Below, piece by piece: positions 1 through 11,535 of a stretch of DNA of 64,000 nucleotides. The notes under the pieces are model-generated. The model searched no databases and was not told the origin of the DNA. It saw nothing but the letters and a program-made list of their open reading frames with translations. This stretch comes from Neoceratodus forsteri (Eukaryota > Chordata > Ceratodontiformes > Ceratodontidae): assembly GCA_016271365.2 (NCBI GenBank), contig JADMNL010000023.1, positions 608,372,001 to 608,436,000 on the forward strand. The letters run 5' to 3'. How positions within the stretch are numbered: the first letter of the stretch is position 1; each line of letters starts with the position of its first letter. The translations under genes and the position numbers were made by a program.

Positions 1-170
1 TTCTTGCTTTTGATATTTGTTATATATATTGTCCAGAGTTGTAATGTTATTTAATCTGTGCTGTTTGTATATTTTTGTTATTTTGTTATTCTTGTTTCTT
101 GTCCGGTTGGACCTGAAAAAGGGTTTTACCCAGTTGCCCTAACCCAGTTAACAAATAAAATGAAACGAAT
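1..170 (+). repeat. Possible 3' tail of a non-LTR retroelement
   Basis: T-rich sequence followed by a short tract ending in AATAAAATGAAACGAATGAA, which looks like the short tandem tail of a LINE. No coding trace remains, so the family cannot be named and the left end lies outside the window. Confidence 0.3.
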
Positions 171-700
171 GAAAGTCCCATGAGTTCTGTGCCAACCCAT
201 CTCCCCAAGCATGTCTATCCTCAGGACTCATGGAACACAGTTCTCATCATAATGTCCTTTTGCAGCCCTACATTAACCGTGGCTCTTTTTCCCTGTCTAG
301 TCAACTCCCATGAGTGCCATGGCCTCCCCACCCCTGGAGCCCCTGGTCTCAGACTAACCAATCGCTTAACAACTCCTCTTACTGTAATGGCCATCATCCA
401 TCTACCTCAACAAGAACTGAAGTTATATGCAATAAGGCATACTGCTATATAGAACTTGTGGGATGTCTATGAAAAAATATAAAATCTATGTCATTTTTTT
501 TAGTTTTCCCACAAGTACTCTAATTATATACTTACTGTATATCACTACAGGGTTTATGGAAGATGATACTGTAGTGGAAGGCTTTAGCAGTGTGTGGAGA
601 GTTGTTGCCTGCCATAATCTTGACAGAGGGGTGACAGGAGGTGAAAGGGATCATGGCACTCATATGGTTTCACTGGGACCAGTTGTGAGAAGGTTGAATT
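171..700. other. Anonymous sequence
   Basis: No coding similarity, terminal repeat or tandem structure seen. Short open frames here look like chance. Confidence 0.5.
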
Positions 701-704
701 CTTT

Positions 705-1475
705 TTTTAACTCATCTTTATTCAAGAGTAGAAGCAATACCAAAGTATATTTTTAACATTTAAAACAAACATACGGTAGCTCTATGAACACAATGTAAAA
801 CTCTAACAAGGAATTTCAAATTCAACATCCAGAGCAGGCTTCACCAACTAATACCTTCAAACTTCCAAGAACTCTTATAAGTTACATTGAAAAACTAAGC
901 AAACAAAATAATATATAAAAGGTTTTCTATGCACTTCAGAATAGAATAGTTAATTGAAAGGAACTAGACCCATGCATGGGGGGAATACATTATTTTGCTC
1001 ACTGGCTGAAATTTCATTTACATTTCCAGGTGGGAAAGCTCATCAAAGAAAAAAAAAAAGATCACTCCAAGCAGGAAAAGGAGTTGCAGAAAATACTCAA
1101 GGGAAAATTTTGATTGAATTTACTGGTAGTCATCTAAAGGCCTCTCAAGAAATGGGGGCCATATCCTGTTGTGTTGCTGCTCACTCAGACATGGACGCCA
1201 CTGTTCTGAGTATTTATTTACTGGAAGACGTAGTTTGGCTATCATTGATTCCATGTCATAAGCCTGGTGCACTAGGTTATACCATGCCCACACTGTAGGG
1301 GAATCACTAAGCTGTGGGTGGTGATACATTTCAGTGCCATCCGCTAACAGGATTAGTGCAAGGTATTGTTTGTCTGGAGACATCTGCATTACTGTAGAAA
1401 AGCCCAACACCCAATCCATAAAGGATGCTGGAATAGCTGGTTGTAAGATCCCCTGAACTTCATCATTAATGCCCC
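705..1475 (-). mobile_element. L1/Tx1-like LINE, ORF2 C-terminus and 3' tail
   Basis: On the minus strand the frame at 1419-1120 reads like the extreme C-terminus of L1-clade ORF2: a DSPTVWAWYNLVHQAYDMES stretch followed by a K-YSEQWRPCL stretch. This matches the family pattern of PT..W......ME-(L/I)...-F...W.P(F/W). About 400 bp downstream an AATAAA lies a few bases before a run of seven A (plus-strand T run near 697-704), a plausible polyadenylated 3' end. Nothing of the reverse transcriptase core is present, so it is a 5'-truncated dead copy. Assignment to L1 rather than another clade rests on pattern memory. Confidence 0.55.
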
Positions 1476-2815
1476 ACTAAAAGCCATCCTAATGCAAATG
1501 CATCATGAGGATCACTGCAGCCACAGAGAATAGTCAGGGAATACCACCAGGCACCAGGTATGATTGTGTGGAAAGGGTACAATTGGACACACAAGTGAAG
1601 CCGCAGAGTACAGCGTAGGGGGCTGTCACACAGTTTGCATAACTTTTACAACATAGGCTTTTGAAACATTAACTAGTACTGCACAGAACACCAGTCAGAA
1701 CTTCCAAAACCTACCAATTTGCCACAGCTCACTGCATCCATGGCATAAATGCAAATTTGCAGAAAGTATGCACCTTATATTCATTAGTGCTCCCACACTA
1801 ACAGTTAAGCGCCTAATAACTGTGCCTTTAAATATGGTACTGAGTGATCAGACTATGCAAAGCCTGTTAAATAAACATTCAATTTGATTTTTCCAAAACT
1901 GGAGTGACTCAGGCTGGTTGCTGGGGGGGCCTTTATGAACAACTGTATGAATTATTATGGATTATCAAGTAGATCTCAAAGTTTGCCTTTGGGCCACCAG
2001 ACCAGCCTGACACAATGTTACATCAAGGAGGTAACCACTATACCACCAGGTACTTTGTCTGCAAGCCTGCCATATTGCTGGCCAGTCTTCAAATGCACAT
2101 CCACGCTGCAAGTATAATGTAGCCGCAGTGACAATAGCTCCTAGGCTGTGAGACCTGCTCCTGACATGATGTCAAGACATTGCTCATGCAGGAGGGAAAA
2201 CTGCATCTAACTGATGACAAAATAATTCTTTTAAATAAAAAAAAACACTGAACATTAATGGGCACAGCATTTCCACATGCTGAAGCTGCTTGGGATCAGG
2301 AAGGTACAACACTTTGTGACAGTGGCTCTTTAAGTGCTGCAGAAAGACTGAATAAACTCAATATGCTCAGTATTCAGGAGAGAACGTCATAATTACAGAG
2401 TTACAAGCTGTAAAGGGATAGACAGGTGGTCTTCACCATATGGTTGACCTGATAAGTGCAAGCAGAACTAAAGTACATGCCCACAAATGGGGGATAAAGA
2501 AAACAATAGAAACATTAGCTCACACAGATTGGGGTTAACATGTGGAATTGCCTACCCAATATCATTGTGGAAACTAACATCATTTGAGCTTTCAAAGCTG
2601 GAGTAGAGATTCCTGGGAAGAATGGCATTTATGGTGTACATACTAAAATTGCTACAGTCGCCACATATACTATAACAGGAGGTGGAGACAAAATAAAGAA
2701 TTAGAAACAAGAAAGTGTTTGCTCTGAGTTCACAGTTGTGCTCCAAATGTAAAACCCAAACTCACCAACAAAAAGCCAAGCACTTGACCCACTCCAGACC
2801 AGCAACAACTTCTCC
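1476..2815. other. Anonymous sequence
   Basis: Mildly AT-rich. I see no domain, terminal inverted repeat, SINE promoter or tandem array. Confidence 0.5.
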
Positions 2816-2819
2816 GTAT

Positions 2820-2990
2820 TGACTCCACCTCATGTGCAAAAAGTTTATTATTTCAGCAGCCAAAGTAGACCAAGGATAAAATACCCCAATGTTTCACACT
2901 AAAAGCAAGTGCTTTATCAAAGGAATCTTGAGAAGCTATGGTGCAGGTAATTTTAATTAGGTAAAACACCTGTTGGCTGGCACATTTTCT
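2820..2990 (-). mobile_element. Penelope-type terminal (pLTR) relic with decayed hammerhead-like motif
   Basis: Minus-strand reading gives a TTTGATAAAGCAC element, a GCACU/AGUGU hairpin and then GAAACATTGGGGTATTTTATCC, followed by CTGCTGAAATAATAAAC. The GAUGA...hairpin...GAAAC order is that of hammerhead motifs that Penelope-like elements carry in their terminal repeats. CUGAUGA has decayed to UUGAUAA, so activity is unlikely. Confidence 0.4.
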
Positions 2991-3916
2991 TACCTGGGAT
3001 TATGTTGTGGATTTTAATCACAGTTTGAAAGAGCTCAGCCAATCAGATTGTTGGATTTTTAGTACACAGTTCTAAATGGGCAATAAAATACATTCAAACT
3101 GGCAAAACCTTATTGCTGACTGCTTACAGAGTAATCCACCTATGGTACCTGTAGTATGCATGTTTTCTCCGTGTCTGAACAAAATACAGAAAGTTAAAAG
3201 GAAAAAGCAATGCTCTTATTGATGATATATATGTTACAGGTACTGGGGATTGCAAATTTACTGTGCGATAGGTTCCTTGTTGCACTGTATTACTCCACAC
3301 TGAACAGTTGTTGTTTGCAATAGCATAATTTATTGTATTTATTGAATCTCACTTTATGTCTACTGTCACTCACTTCCTTCCCCAGGATGCATCTGGTAAA
3401 GAGCTGCTACCAGCTCAGTATGTCTTTCCTGGTAAAACATTTGAAATAAATAAAATACATTTTCCAAAAGGCTGGATGCAGATGCACCTGCATGATGTAC
3501 ATCATCTGCATCCACTCAACTGCATCAAATCAGAGCTGCTGCTATTTACACAATGCCTCCTTCTGTAACAGAACATCATGATTTGTGGGAAAAGATTGAG
3601 CAAATGCAGCTTGTATCATATTTGCCTGCAATTTTGTTTGGTTTTGGATGCAGCATTTGGGCAAGATAGATCATCTAATGGATGGTCTAATAGTTTTGGA
3701 TGCATTTCAAGTTTGACAATGGCAGGAAGTGAAATATGGACAGATCCTTCTGAAACTTGCCCTTTGTATTTTGGAATGATAAACCATTTTCCCTTAGGTG
3801 TTTTCAGTGCTTGTGAAAGCATTCATGTTCCTGAAGAGCTCTGTGTCTTGTTGCAAGAGGCTGTGTATGTCTCTAAGGAGAAGGGATAAAGTGTAGTTCT
3901 GCTTTTAACTGCTAGT

Positions 3917-3919
<3 letters not shown>
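2991..3919. other. Anonymous sequence
   Basis: Several short open frames on both strands with no recognisable domain. Nothing else seen. Confidence 0.45.

Positions 3920-3952
<33 letters not shown>
3920..3952. repeat. (GA)n microsatellite
   Basis: Uninterrupted GA dinucleotide run. Confidence 0.95.
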
Positions 3953-4844
3953 CTCAAAATCTGAAATTATATGCGAACCTGTTTGAAGAAGAAATGTGTA
4001 ACTGTCTTCATAAAAGACTATATAACAGTTTTGTATGATCAGTTTTTGTCAAAACGTGGTGTGCTCGGCTACTCAGTTGGTGTTCCTGGTTACTTTGAGT
4101 TCCATTTTTGAACTGGAAGCAGTTGATGTACGTAATGGAGCTTGACACTGTGGTGAGCCTGGAGTATTTTTTCTGGAGCCGTTAATCATTATCCTGCAAT
4201 AATTAATCATGAGTTGCAGGGCTCAAAGATTTGCCACATTATGGTGTGAGGTGAGACTGACCTTTCCTGAGGTGTTTCCAGGTCATATTTCATCAGCAGT
4301 TGATTACAGCATTGAATCGGCAGTGTTCTCTGTGTGTCAGAATAACAGAGAGAGAGAGAGAAGAGAGTCTTTTGCAGAGCTCTGCAGATTTTGTCAGAGA
4401 CCAATGTTATAGATATAGATAGTAAAGTGTAAAGGGACTAGGCAAGTGCAGGCTCACAAGAATATGTACAGGGTATAATCTACAACTATTTATTTCACTA
4501 TTTTGGTAGGAATTTGTGATCTACTACAGTATGTTTTGTGACAGTTATCTTTGCTCCATTTGGGGAGGTAAAAGATTTCTTTCATTTACTTCTTAAAAGA
4601 TGTTAATGTTTTAGACTGCTACTGACTGATCATGTGATGAGTCACCTTTGAGCAGCTGTATAGCATCACTTACAGTGAAGTAAACTTTTGGAGAGTTTAT
4701 TTTGACTTACAAGTACTCTGTTAGAAAGCTGCAACTGGTGAGATACAGCAGTTAGCGGATACTGAATCAACATTTTTTAAAGAAAACACCACTTCCAGAA
4801 ATTTGGTGTTGCTCTGGGTAGCTAACTATAAGAGTAGTATCATC
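3953..4844. other. Anonymous sequence
   Basis: Contains a short GA run near 4350. No element ends or coding similarity seen. Confidence 0.45.
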
Positions 4845-5553
4845 CCTGCAACAGATGTTGACGACAAGTAGTAAGCCTGTAATTGTATTTTAATGTGATG
4901 AAAAATGTAAAACATTTACAGCATATGTAAGACCCTTCTCAGAGATGCCAGCAAGGACAAAACAAAACCTACGACTAGTTTTGAAGGGTACTGCATTATC
5001 AGGGACTACAGCCAGCAAAAACGATCTCATTTTACAGTGGTAGTGGGCAGAGCCTGCAGCCATCCAGTGGCAGCTCTAAAATGAGCCACCAGATTGACAC
5101 TGAAGAACAGTTCCAATTTTGGAGCTCCAGTATGATCATTCCACAACTCCAAAACAGTCTGCTCACTCTCTGCCCCCAATGGGTGAACTATTTTGGTTGC
5201 CCCTGCCCACTGTGCTCAAGATGGCCACCGATGTTTAGTGTGCATCGAGAGTAGTTCAAGATATGCGACTGCACCACAGCCATTTTGGGCACAGCAGAGT
5301 GTTTTGTCATGAGCTCAGCGAACATGGCTACAGCTGTAGGCTTTGGCCAGAGTTTGTTAAGTTAGTTACTTAAAGTGACAGTAAGAATATTCACAAAGTG
5401 AACAAGAAACAAAAACAGAATCAAATGAATTGTATTACATGATACTGTAGCCTTTTACAGTGAAATCAGTTAAAAATATATATACAAAGTGAATAAACTT
5501 TTTCATCACATTAAAATGCAACAAGCTTATTACTTGTCTACTTCTGTTGCTGG
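4845..5553. mobile_element. Non-autonomous DNA transposon with ~60-bp terminal inverted repeats
   Basis: The left end (CCTGCAACAGATG, then ACAAGTAGTAAGCCTGT and ATTTTAATGTGATGAAAAA) is mirrored at the right end in reverse complement (CCAGCAACAGAAG, ACAAGTAATAAGCTTGT, ATTTTAATGTGATGAAAAA). The arms are about 65 bp with a few mismatches. The ~580-bp interior has no coding trace. I could not see a clear target-site duplication, so the superfamily is open. Confidence 0.7.
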
Positions 5554-5749
5554 AATAGAGCTTCTCTTATTGTTTGCTGAATATTAATACTGAACCAGGC
5601 ACACCATGGAGAGGGCGGCTCTTGTGATTTTACCAGTGCTCAGGATGACAATTAGTAACATTAAAATTGAAAACCCACCACTTACCTATTGTACCAGGAA
5701 CTGTACAGATACTGTAAAGAAGTGTGAAATCCAGTTCTTTAAAGAACCT

Positions 5750-6520
5750 TGAAAAAGCATCTGACCGACGCAGAACATTAGTACAGAAAAAGAGCCGCAC
5801 TATAGTGTTCTGGGGTGCTCTATGACAGTTTTAGCATTTATGTTCAAAGAGTCATGGCACTTACCCAGGGCACTTCTCTCACCACATCACAATATTTACA
5901 CCTTTGCATTGTTTACTACCCTTGGGGGTGGTTTCTAGGTTGGTCACTAGTGTTTTGAAATGCAGAATGCACAAGCATATCTCTTACATTTCTGGCCCTT
6001 CTATAAGACATTCTTGGAGGATATTTAGACACTTCTCTAAGCCTGTAGTCATTACCCAAAATATGCCAATGTTTGTATATTACTTCTCTTATTCTCCATA
6101 ACCTGGTACTATAGGTGCCAATAAAAGTAATTATTTCCAGATGTTCTGGGCTTTGTAATGGGGGCTGGTTTCTTTGTAGGAGGGATTCCATTTCTATTTC
6201 ATTAATGTCTGTTCTAGCTTTTCAATCACAGTCCTTGAGTACCCTTTCTGTAAATCTGATGCAGGCAAAACAGTGGAGGACTTCAAGCATGCATCAGACA
6301 TAGGGAATATTAATAAATAGACAGGGAAGGAGGAGGATTGCCAGAGGACAGTTAGGATTTCTGGAGACATGGAAAAGTTAGGGAGATTGGGTGGGCCAAA
6401 TGGACATTTTCTGCTAACAAATTCTATTAAAAAACATGTCTTGGTGGAGAGGGGAAGGTGGGAAATAAATGGAGTGGGCAAAAGGCTTGTCATGGGACAA
6501 GTCCTGGCCATCTGGATTTT
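5750..6520 (-). mobile_element. Penelope-like element, reading-frame relic
   Basis: On the minus strand, 6191-5916 encodes IREVIYKHWHILGNDYRL, then REVSKYPPRMSYRRARNVRD and MLVHSAF. This is the pattern between the reverse transcriptase and the GIY-YIG endonuclease of Penelope-like elements (I...I.KHW.IL..D..L...F..PP...Y(K/R)RA.N(I/L)RD.LV.S). Upstream (higher coordinates) a GYSRTVIEKLEQTLMK segment also fits. Downstream sequence has frameshifts and no clean endonuclease. The frame is interrupted by a CR1 tail (6262-6445) on the opposite strand. Function lost. Confidence 0.6.
6262..6445 (+). mobile_element. CR1 3'-end fragment
   Basis: The minus-strand complement has the CR1 3' signature seen repeatedly in this window (GCAGAAAATGTCCATTTGGC, CCACCCAATCTCC, CCTATGTCTGATGCATGCTT), so the CR1 itself reads on the plus strand. 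Only the 3' region remains. Confidence 0.55.
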
Positions 6521-6844
6521 AAGGTAAAAGTGATCCCAAACTGACCCAAAAGTTGACTGTGCAGAATCGAAGGTAAAGTGTGGGATTTCAGCATATTCAA
6601 CAAATACAAATTTGAAGTCAGGTCATCCTTACCTCAAAGCAGAAGGAGAATATAATGTAGCATAAATGCTATAAGAAAATTCTGATGTGGTGGTACTGCT
6701 GAGAGGAAAGCAAAAGGATGTGTCATGTTGTTCACCAATTGACAGTGACACCTTCATCAAGATTGCTGATTTATTTTAAGGAGCATGTGAATAGTGAGGA
6801 GATTTAGGTTGGGGCTTGTACTGTTGGCGCTGTGGATGATAATT
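6446..6844. other. Anonymous sequence
   Basis: No recognisable element beyond the end of the Penelope relic. Confidence 0.4.
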
Positions 6845-6993
6845 AGCAATAATGCACCAACAAGGGCATGTGCTGTGCTAGGATAACATTACGCCTGGGG
6901 TGATTAGGTACGAGGCTCGCAGGCGAGTGTGACTAATCACCACAGAAGTGATGTTATCCCAGCACAACACACACCCTGGAGTGCATTATTGCT
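6845..6993. mobile_element. Palindromic MITE (AGCAATAAT family)
   Basis: Near-complete hairpin of ~149 bp. The left arm AGCAATAATGCACC...GGATAACATTACG pairs with CGTAATGTTATCC-like sequence and GTGCATTATTGCT on the right. The loop is GC-rich and contains CGAGGCTCGCAGGCGAG. Related copies lie at 21008, 23059, 24245, 49247 and 53714. Confidence 0.75.
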
Positions 6994-8418
6994 ATTATAC
7001 AATGGCTCAATTATGTAAAAGAAAAAGAAAAGAAAAAAACTTTTTAAAGAGATTTTGTTATTTTATGATTGTGGGGGTATATCAAGAAATAAAATAGTTC
7101 CATTTTGGCCAGTAGGTGGTGCTTGTGGTAAATGAATGAGCCCCTCCTCCGACTGCTCTTCCCACACACATATATATTGTTCATTTCTTTTTAAAAATGT
7201 ATCGTAGCATCTCATGCAATTGTTTCAGTGAACTTGAACTTTCAGTGTGCGAGATTTGAGGGAGAGCAGGAGCATTTCATGTGAAAAGTGGTGCAGTGTA
7301 TCACGATCCATATAGAAGATAGTGGCTACTCCAGACTGACCCCACTGTCTGCCCTGGGACAAATAAAGAGGTTTGACTTTGATTTAGTTTTTTTTGGGAG
7401 CCTGATGTAGTGGTAGTGAGAGGCCTGTGTAGCGGCGATGAGCATTGATATTTGGAGTGCTCACACTCCAGGCGAGTGGGATGGAAACATTGCTTCAGAT
7501 GACGGCTTTTTTTCACATTTTAAACATTGTTTGGTGGCATACTGTTTGTGTGTCAGTGGTTGGTGGGTGGTTTCTTGCCAGTGTATGTGGTGGTGGCAAG
7601 TGACCGCTGATGCTGTTGTGCAGTGTGAAAGGCAGATGAGCCCATTGCAGTCATGGAGTAATTCAATTTTACATTTGGTGCAGTCATTTTGTGTGTGGAC
7701 TAGACCCGTGATGTTGTGCTGGGATAACATCACAGGTCCAGTTCAGACTGACCAATCTAAGGTCAGCATTTTTTTGTCATTGTATAATGTGGAATTTACA
7801 TTCCTCCACCACCGCTTTTGAAATTGTTCACTGGATGGAAGTGAAGTAAGAGGAACAGAAAAATCAGTCAGTCACAGTCGTAACTGTATAATCTGTCTTT
7901 CAGGATAACTGGGGAATCATCACATTTTTCACATCTATTGTTGACATAATTAGTTCAGAGGAACTGGATGTCTCAGTGGATTGGGAATGGGATACAGAGG
8001 CTTTCACCTCTAGGTTATTGATTCAAATTCAGGGCAGGTCTGTAGTGACCAAAAGCTTTCATTACCTGAAAGCTGTTCAGTTGCATATGTAAAATGTGTT
8101 ATGGCGGTCTCTTTTCAGTTCCCAGTGGGCAGGTGTCCATATCACAAAACCACTAACATGACTGGCATGAACTTGTACCCTTTCTGGCAGTCTAATATGA
8201 AAGAATTCAGTTGGCATGGAGTCCAAAGTAACCAGTCATTTGCAGGGCCCCGGCCTCAATGACAGGTTGAGGCACATTGGCAGAGCGGTATGGGATGTTG
8301 CACTTGATTGCCTGTACTGTATGTGCTATGTGGATAAACAGAGACCTTTGGTTTCCAGTGTTGTCTATCTGGCACTGTTCATGAGTATGAAATTCCACAC
8401 ACTGAAAAAATAGTTCAG
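6994..8418. other. Anonymous sequence with one short hairpin
   Basis: A hairpin around 7693-7735 (GTGATGTTGTGCTGGGATAACATCAC) resembles the inner arms of the MITE at 6845. No other structure is seen. Confidence 0.45.
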
Positions 8419-8702
8419 GGTGCATGGAAAACATACCATACTATCTTGCCATCTATCAGATTCCAAAGGATGTGATCAATACCAAGATACAGTATCATGA
8501 CATGTCTAGGATCAAGGAAACTCTGGCAGCTGAGATTCTCTCTGTCAAATAAGTAACCAATAATACCCAACATGGTAGGCGGTATTATTGAGCTTAGAAA
8601 ATGGGCTATATGCAGAGAATAAAAACAAAGAGACAAAGAAAATGTTAGCAGAAGGACAATTCAAATTTCATTTAACGTTTAAGTTGTTTAAAACTGGGAA
8701 GA
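8419..8702. repeat. ~285-bp repeat, copy A (pairs with 9765-10049)
   Basis: From GGTGCATGG to GTTTAAAACTGGGAAG this matches copy B in the same orientation with scattered mismatches and small indels. It contains one end of the AATAATACCCAACA...GGGTAGGC MITE family (about 8556-8612). The spacing of about 1.35 kb would suit LTR-like ends or an old tandem duplication. Confidence 0.75.
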
Positions 8703-9521
8703 AAAAGTTTCAAGAGGAAACAGGTATGTGTGACTTTAAAGGCCATGAATGTTTATTTGTTCAGTATTTCACTGTATAAGGAGCAAAGCTCAGCTAGAGA
8801 CACCTGCTTTTAGTTTTATTGTGAAACATAAGAAGACAAAGATCTTTATCACAATGTACAGTATGAGAAAAATGGCTGTGGTTACTGTGTGTGCATTTAT
8901 ATAAAGGAAACCATAGTTCAAATGGCATTTCAGCTGTGTATGGAAATTGTTTTTAAAAGTAAAAGAGTATACAAAGTTTTTGAAGTGTGAGAAATGAAAA
9001 TAAGGTGGTTATAAGGCTGACGCTGTACATTTCCTGGTCCACAGTGTGCATGAATTATAGAATGCATTAATGAGGTATGTTCAAGTAATTGTTTGTGACA
9101 CAATACCCTTTTTAAAAAAAAACAATATTTTGTGATTCTATGTGAGATTATAACATTTGAAGGCTTACAGATATTGGTCTTTAAGTTTAAATATATGGAA
9201 GTTAAATGACAGGCAGACAGTTTGTTGCTTGAAGCACTAATATTTGTTCAGTAATGAAATATTGAAGAGATAACACATGCTTGAGAAATGCTTTACTTTC
9301 TAAGGACTTAAGAGAAATGTTTGAGTAACTGTGAGCTTTGGATGTTTGTAGAAAGCCATATAAAAATGAAGAATATGGAAGTTTGGAAGAGTCTGGGATA
9401 CTAGGCATGAATTTTGGGTGAGGATTCATTGTTCCTCCTTTTTGATAAAATGTTAAATAATGAAGCTGATATAATTATTTGATATTGATATATGTTTGTA
9501 ACTTACTGTAGGAGATGGTGT
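8703..9521. other. Anonymous spacer between the two repeat copies
   Basis: AT-rich, no coding similarity. It contains the sequence between the ~285-bp direct repeats. Confidence 0.4.
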
Positions 9522-9556
9522 AATCACTGATGAAGGACTATGGTCCAAACGTTTGA
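9522..9556 (+). ncRNA. Hammerhead-like motif, Penelope type, decayed
   Basis: The sequence holds an intact CTGATGA box (9527-9533), then a perfect 4-bp stem II (GGAC-TATG-GTCC), then AAAC-GTT. The GAAAC box has lost its first G, and the flanks give about 3 bp of stem I (UCA/UGA). In Penelope-like elements minimal hammerheads sit in the terminal repeats; the following GTTTGAGACTTGC...CAATTGTGAATAAC fits such a terminal region. Probably inactive. Confidence 0.5.
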
Positions 9557-9764
9557 GACTTGCTGAACACTGTACTTCTTTTACCAGACAATTGTGAATA
9601 ACACAGACAAAATGTAAAAAGTATTTTTACATATATGAAACATGGTGAGATGGCTATGATTCTACCAATTTGTTTGTGATATTTGTTGAGCCATTACTGG
9701 CAGAGATCTACTCCCTTAATGAAGTTTGTTTTCTACGAGGTTGGCTGAACTGGACTCAGTTGTA

Positions 9765-10049
9765 TGGTGCATGGGAAAAAATACCCATACTATCTTATTA
9801 CCATCTATCAGATTCCAAAGGAGGTGATAAATACCAAGATACAGTATCATGGCATCTCTAGGATCAAGAAAACTCTGGCAGCTGAGACTCTCTATCAAAT
9901 AAGTAACCAATAATACCCAACAGGGTAGGCAGTATTATTGAGCTTAGAAATGGGCTATATGCAGAGAATACAAACAGAGTGACAAAGGAATTGTTTACAG
10001 AAGTAAAATTCAGATTTTATTTAATTTTAAGTTGTTTAAAACTGGGAAG
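9765..10049. repeat. ~285-bp repeat, copy B (pairs with 8419-8702)
   Basis: Direct copy of 8419-8702, including the ATACAGTATCATG, CTCTGGCAGCTGAGA and MITE-end segments. Sequence similarity stops after GTTTAAAACTGGGAAG in both. Confidence 0.75.
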
Positions 10050-10340
10050 GAAAAATAGTCCATTTTTGGGAATGGGGAGGAAAAATAAATGAAATGCTTT
10101 TTAACTGGAGATGCTCTTTATCTTATAGGATGTTATAAATAAAAAGTCCACTATTTCCGAGGTGTAATTTATAAAGTTTACTGGTGCATTGAAACTGCAG
10201 TTTGCTAGGTTGAACAGATTAGCTGTGTTGGGTCCTGTAGGTGGCATTGGTGAGCTGGTGGTGCTTGCAGATGTAGATGTTGAAAGGCTGTTGTGTCTCT
10301 TCTTTTGGTAGTCTTCTGCTGACCTCCTGGATTGCTACTT
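10050..10340. other. Anonymous sequence
   Basis: Short AT-rich stretch leading into the Crypton-like relic. Nothing distinctive seen. Confidence 0.4.
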
Positions 10341-10344
10341 CACT

Positions 10345-11100
10345 CTTCTCTGTCCTTGCATGAGGCAGTCCAGTAGTTGGCCAAGCTTGCTTCACATCGG
10401 TGGCCTGTGACACTCATGATTTCCTGGGAGCCAGACCTGCATTGGACAACAGTTGTAATGCTGTTCCTAATACTGTGATTTGTGTAGCACTGGCTAAACT
10501 GGGCTTTGGCCCTCATTTTAACCATGAGTGCTCCAAGGAATTTCTTTCCCATAGCTCATAGCTCGTTGATGTACTAGGTGGCCTGTTGCTCCAGTAATTG
10601 CTGTGGCAAGCATCTGGGATGCAGGTAAAATGCCTTGGCATCTGTTGCAATATTGTTCATGTACTTAAGGAATGATTTCACAGAACACAGGTGGTTATCT
10701 GGCTGCTCATATATGAAACCTCTATTTGCTTCTTTATTAGGTTCCAAGGAGTTTTTTCTGATTCCTCGTCTGTGGGTTGTGGCTTAAGGTGATATAGCGT
10801 TGTCTGTTTTTGTCTGTTTTTGCAAGAATGACTGTGGTTGAGTTATCTACTCCCTTTAGCACACACCTGGCTATGTATAGCTGTATATTGAACCACACTT
10901 TCCCGATGAGGCCAGGCTCAGTGTCGGTGAGAGGGCAGTGGACCTTCTCAGTTTCTGGAGGTCAGTTGGGGTTATTGGAGGGTGGTGGGCAGCAGTATCT
11001 TGCTTTTTAAGTTGCTTGAGTACTGAGAGAGAACATTGTTGGAGCTTTTATTGCAGGCTATGGTGTCAGTGAAATGTTTCTGCCAATGTCAGGAGAATTT
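10345..11100 (-). pseudogene. Crypton-like tyrosine recombinase (DUF3504/KIAA1958-type) relic
   Basis: Reading the minus strand from about 11000 downward: PPITPTDLQKLRRS; then, after a frameshift, EPGLIGKVWFNIQLYIARC and NRQRYITL; then GFIYEQPDNHLCSVKSFLKY and AFYLHPR; then KAQFSQCYTNHSIRNSITT and GSQEIMSVTGHRCEASLANY. This follows the DUF3504 order VWF..., P...CPV..F..Y, YTNHS(I/L)R, I(M)..TGH...SL..Y, which is the catalytic half of Crypton DNA transposons and domesticated relatives such as KIAA1958. The HxxR box is HSIR at 10466-10477 and the nucleophilic Tyr codon is at 10373-10375. In-frame stops stand where WY is expected (TAG near 10570) and just before MGKK, so it is dead. There are no introns and no host-gene context, so a transposon copy is more likely than a domesticated gene. 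Confidence 0.75.
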
Positions 11101-11535
11101 AGAAATCCATTTATCCCCACATGAAGGAGCAGTATCCCGACATGGAACTGATGTTCTTACCTCAGCATAAAACTGTCTTATGCTGGTGTTTACGGTTTTG
11201 AGGGAGGTGGTTTTTAAATTAATGCCAGTGTTATAAGGGTGTCCCAATCAGTAAAACCTGCATTGCCCATGCAGTTTGTTTTCTTTATGGTTTCCTCCAG
11301 TCTGTTGGCTTCCGTTTACTTCAAGTCAGCTGCATTTAATTTAAATGCCTCTCACTTACAGTTTGTTTGGGTTTCTTCTATGGTGGCATACTCTCTATAT
11401 GCCTTTCTTCATCTGGGAACATTTGCTGCACTGGTCTTCAGTCATGAGGTCAAATTTCACTGTGAGTTTGCCTCACATTTCTTTGTTGCCAGTGGCTAGT
11501 GGGCTGCCAGTGGGTACTCATGTGAAATGGTGGTT
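11101..11535. other. Anonymous sequence, possibly upstream Crypton remnant
   Basis: I could not extend the recombinase similarity into this stretch on the minus strand. Open frames on the plus strand look spurious. Confidence 0.35.

Noticed and set aside
4270..4300. Minus-strand CTGATGA followed by GAAAC as a hammerhead
   Set aside because: The sequence between the boxes cannot form stem II and no stem I partner is seen.
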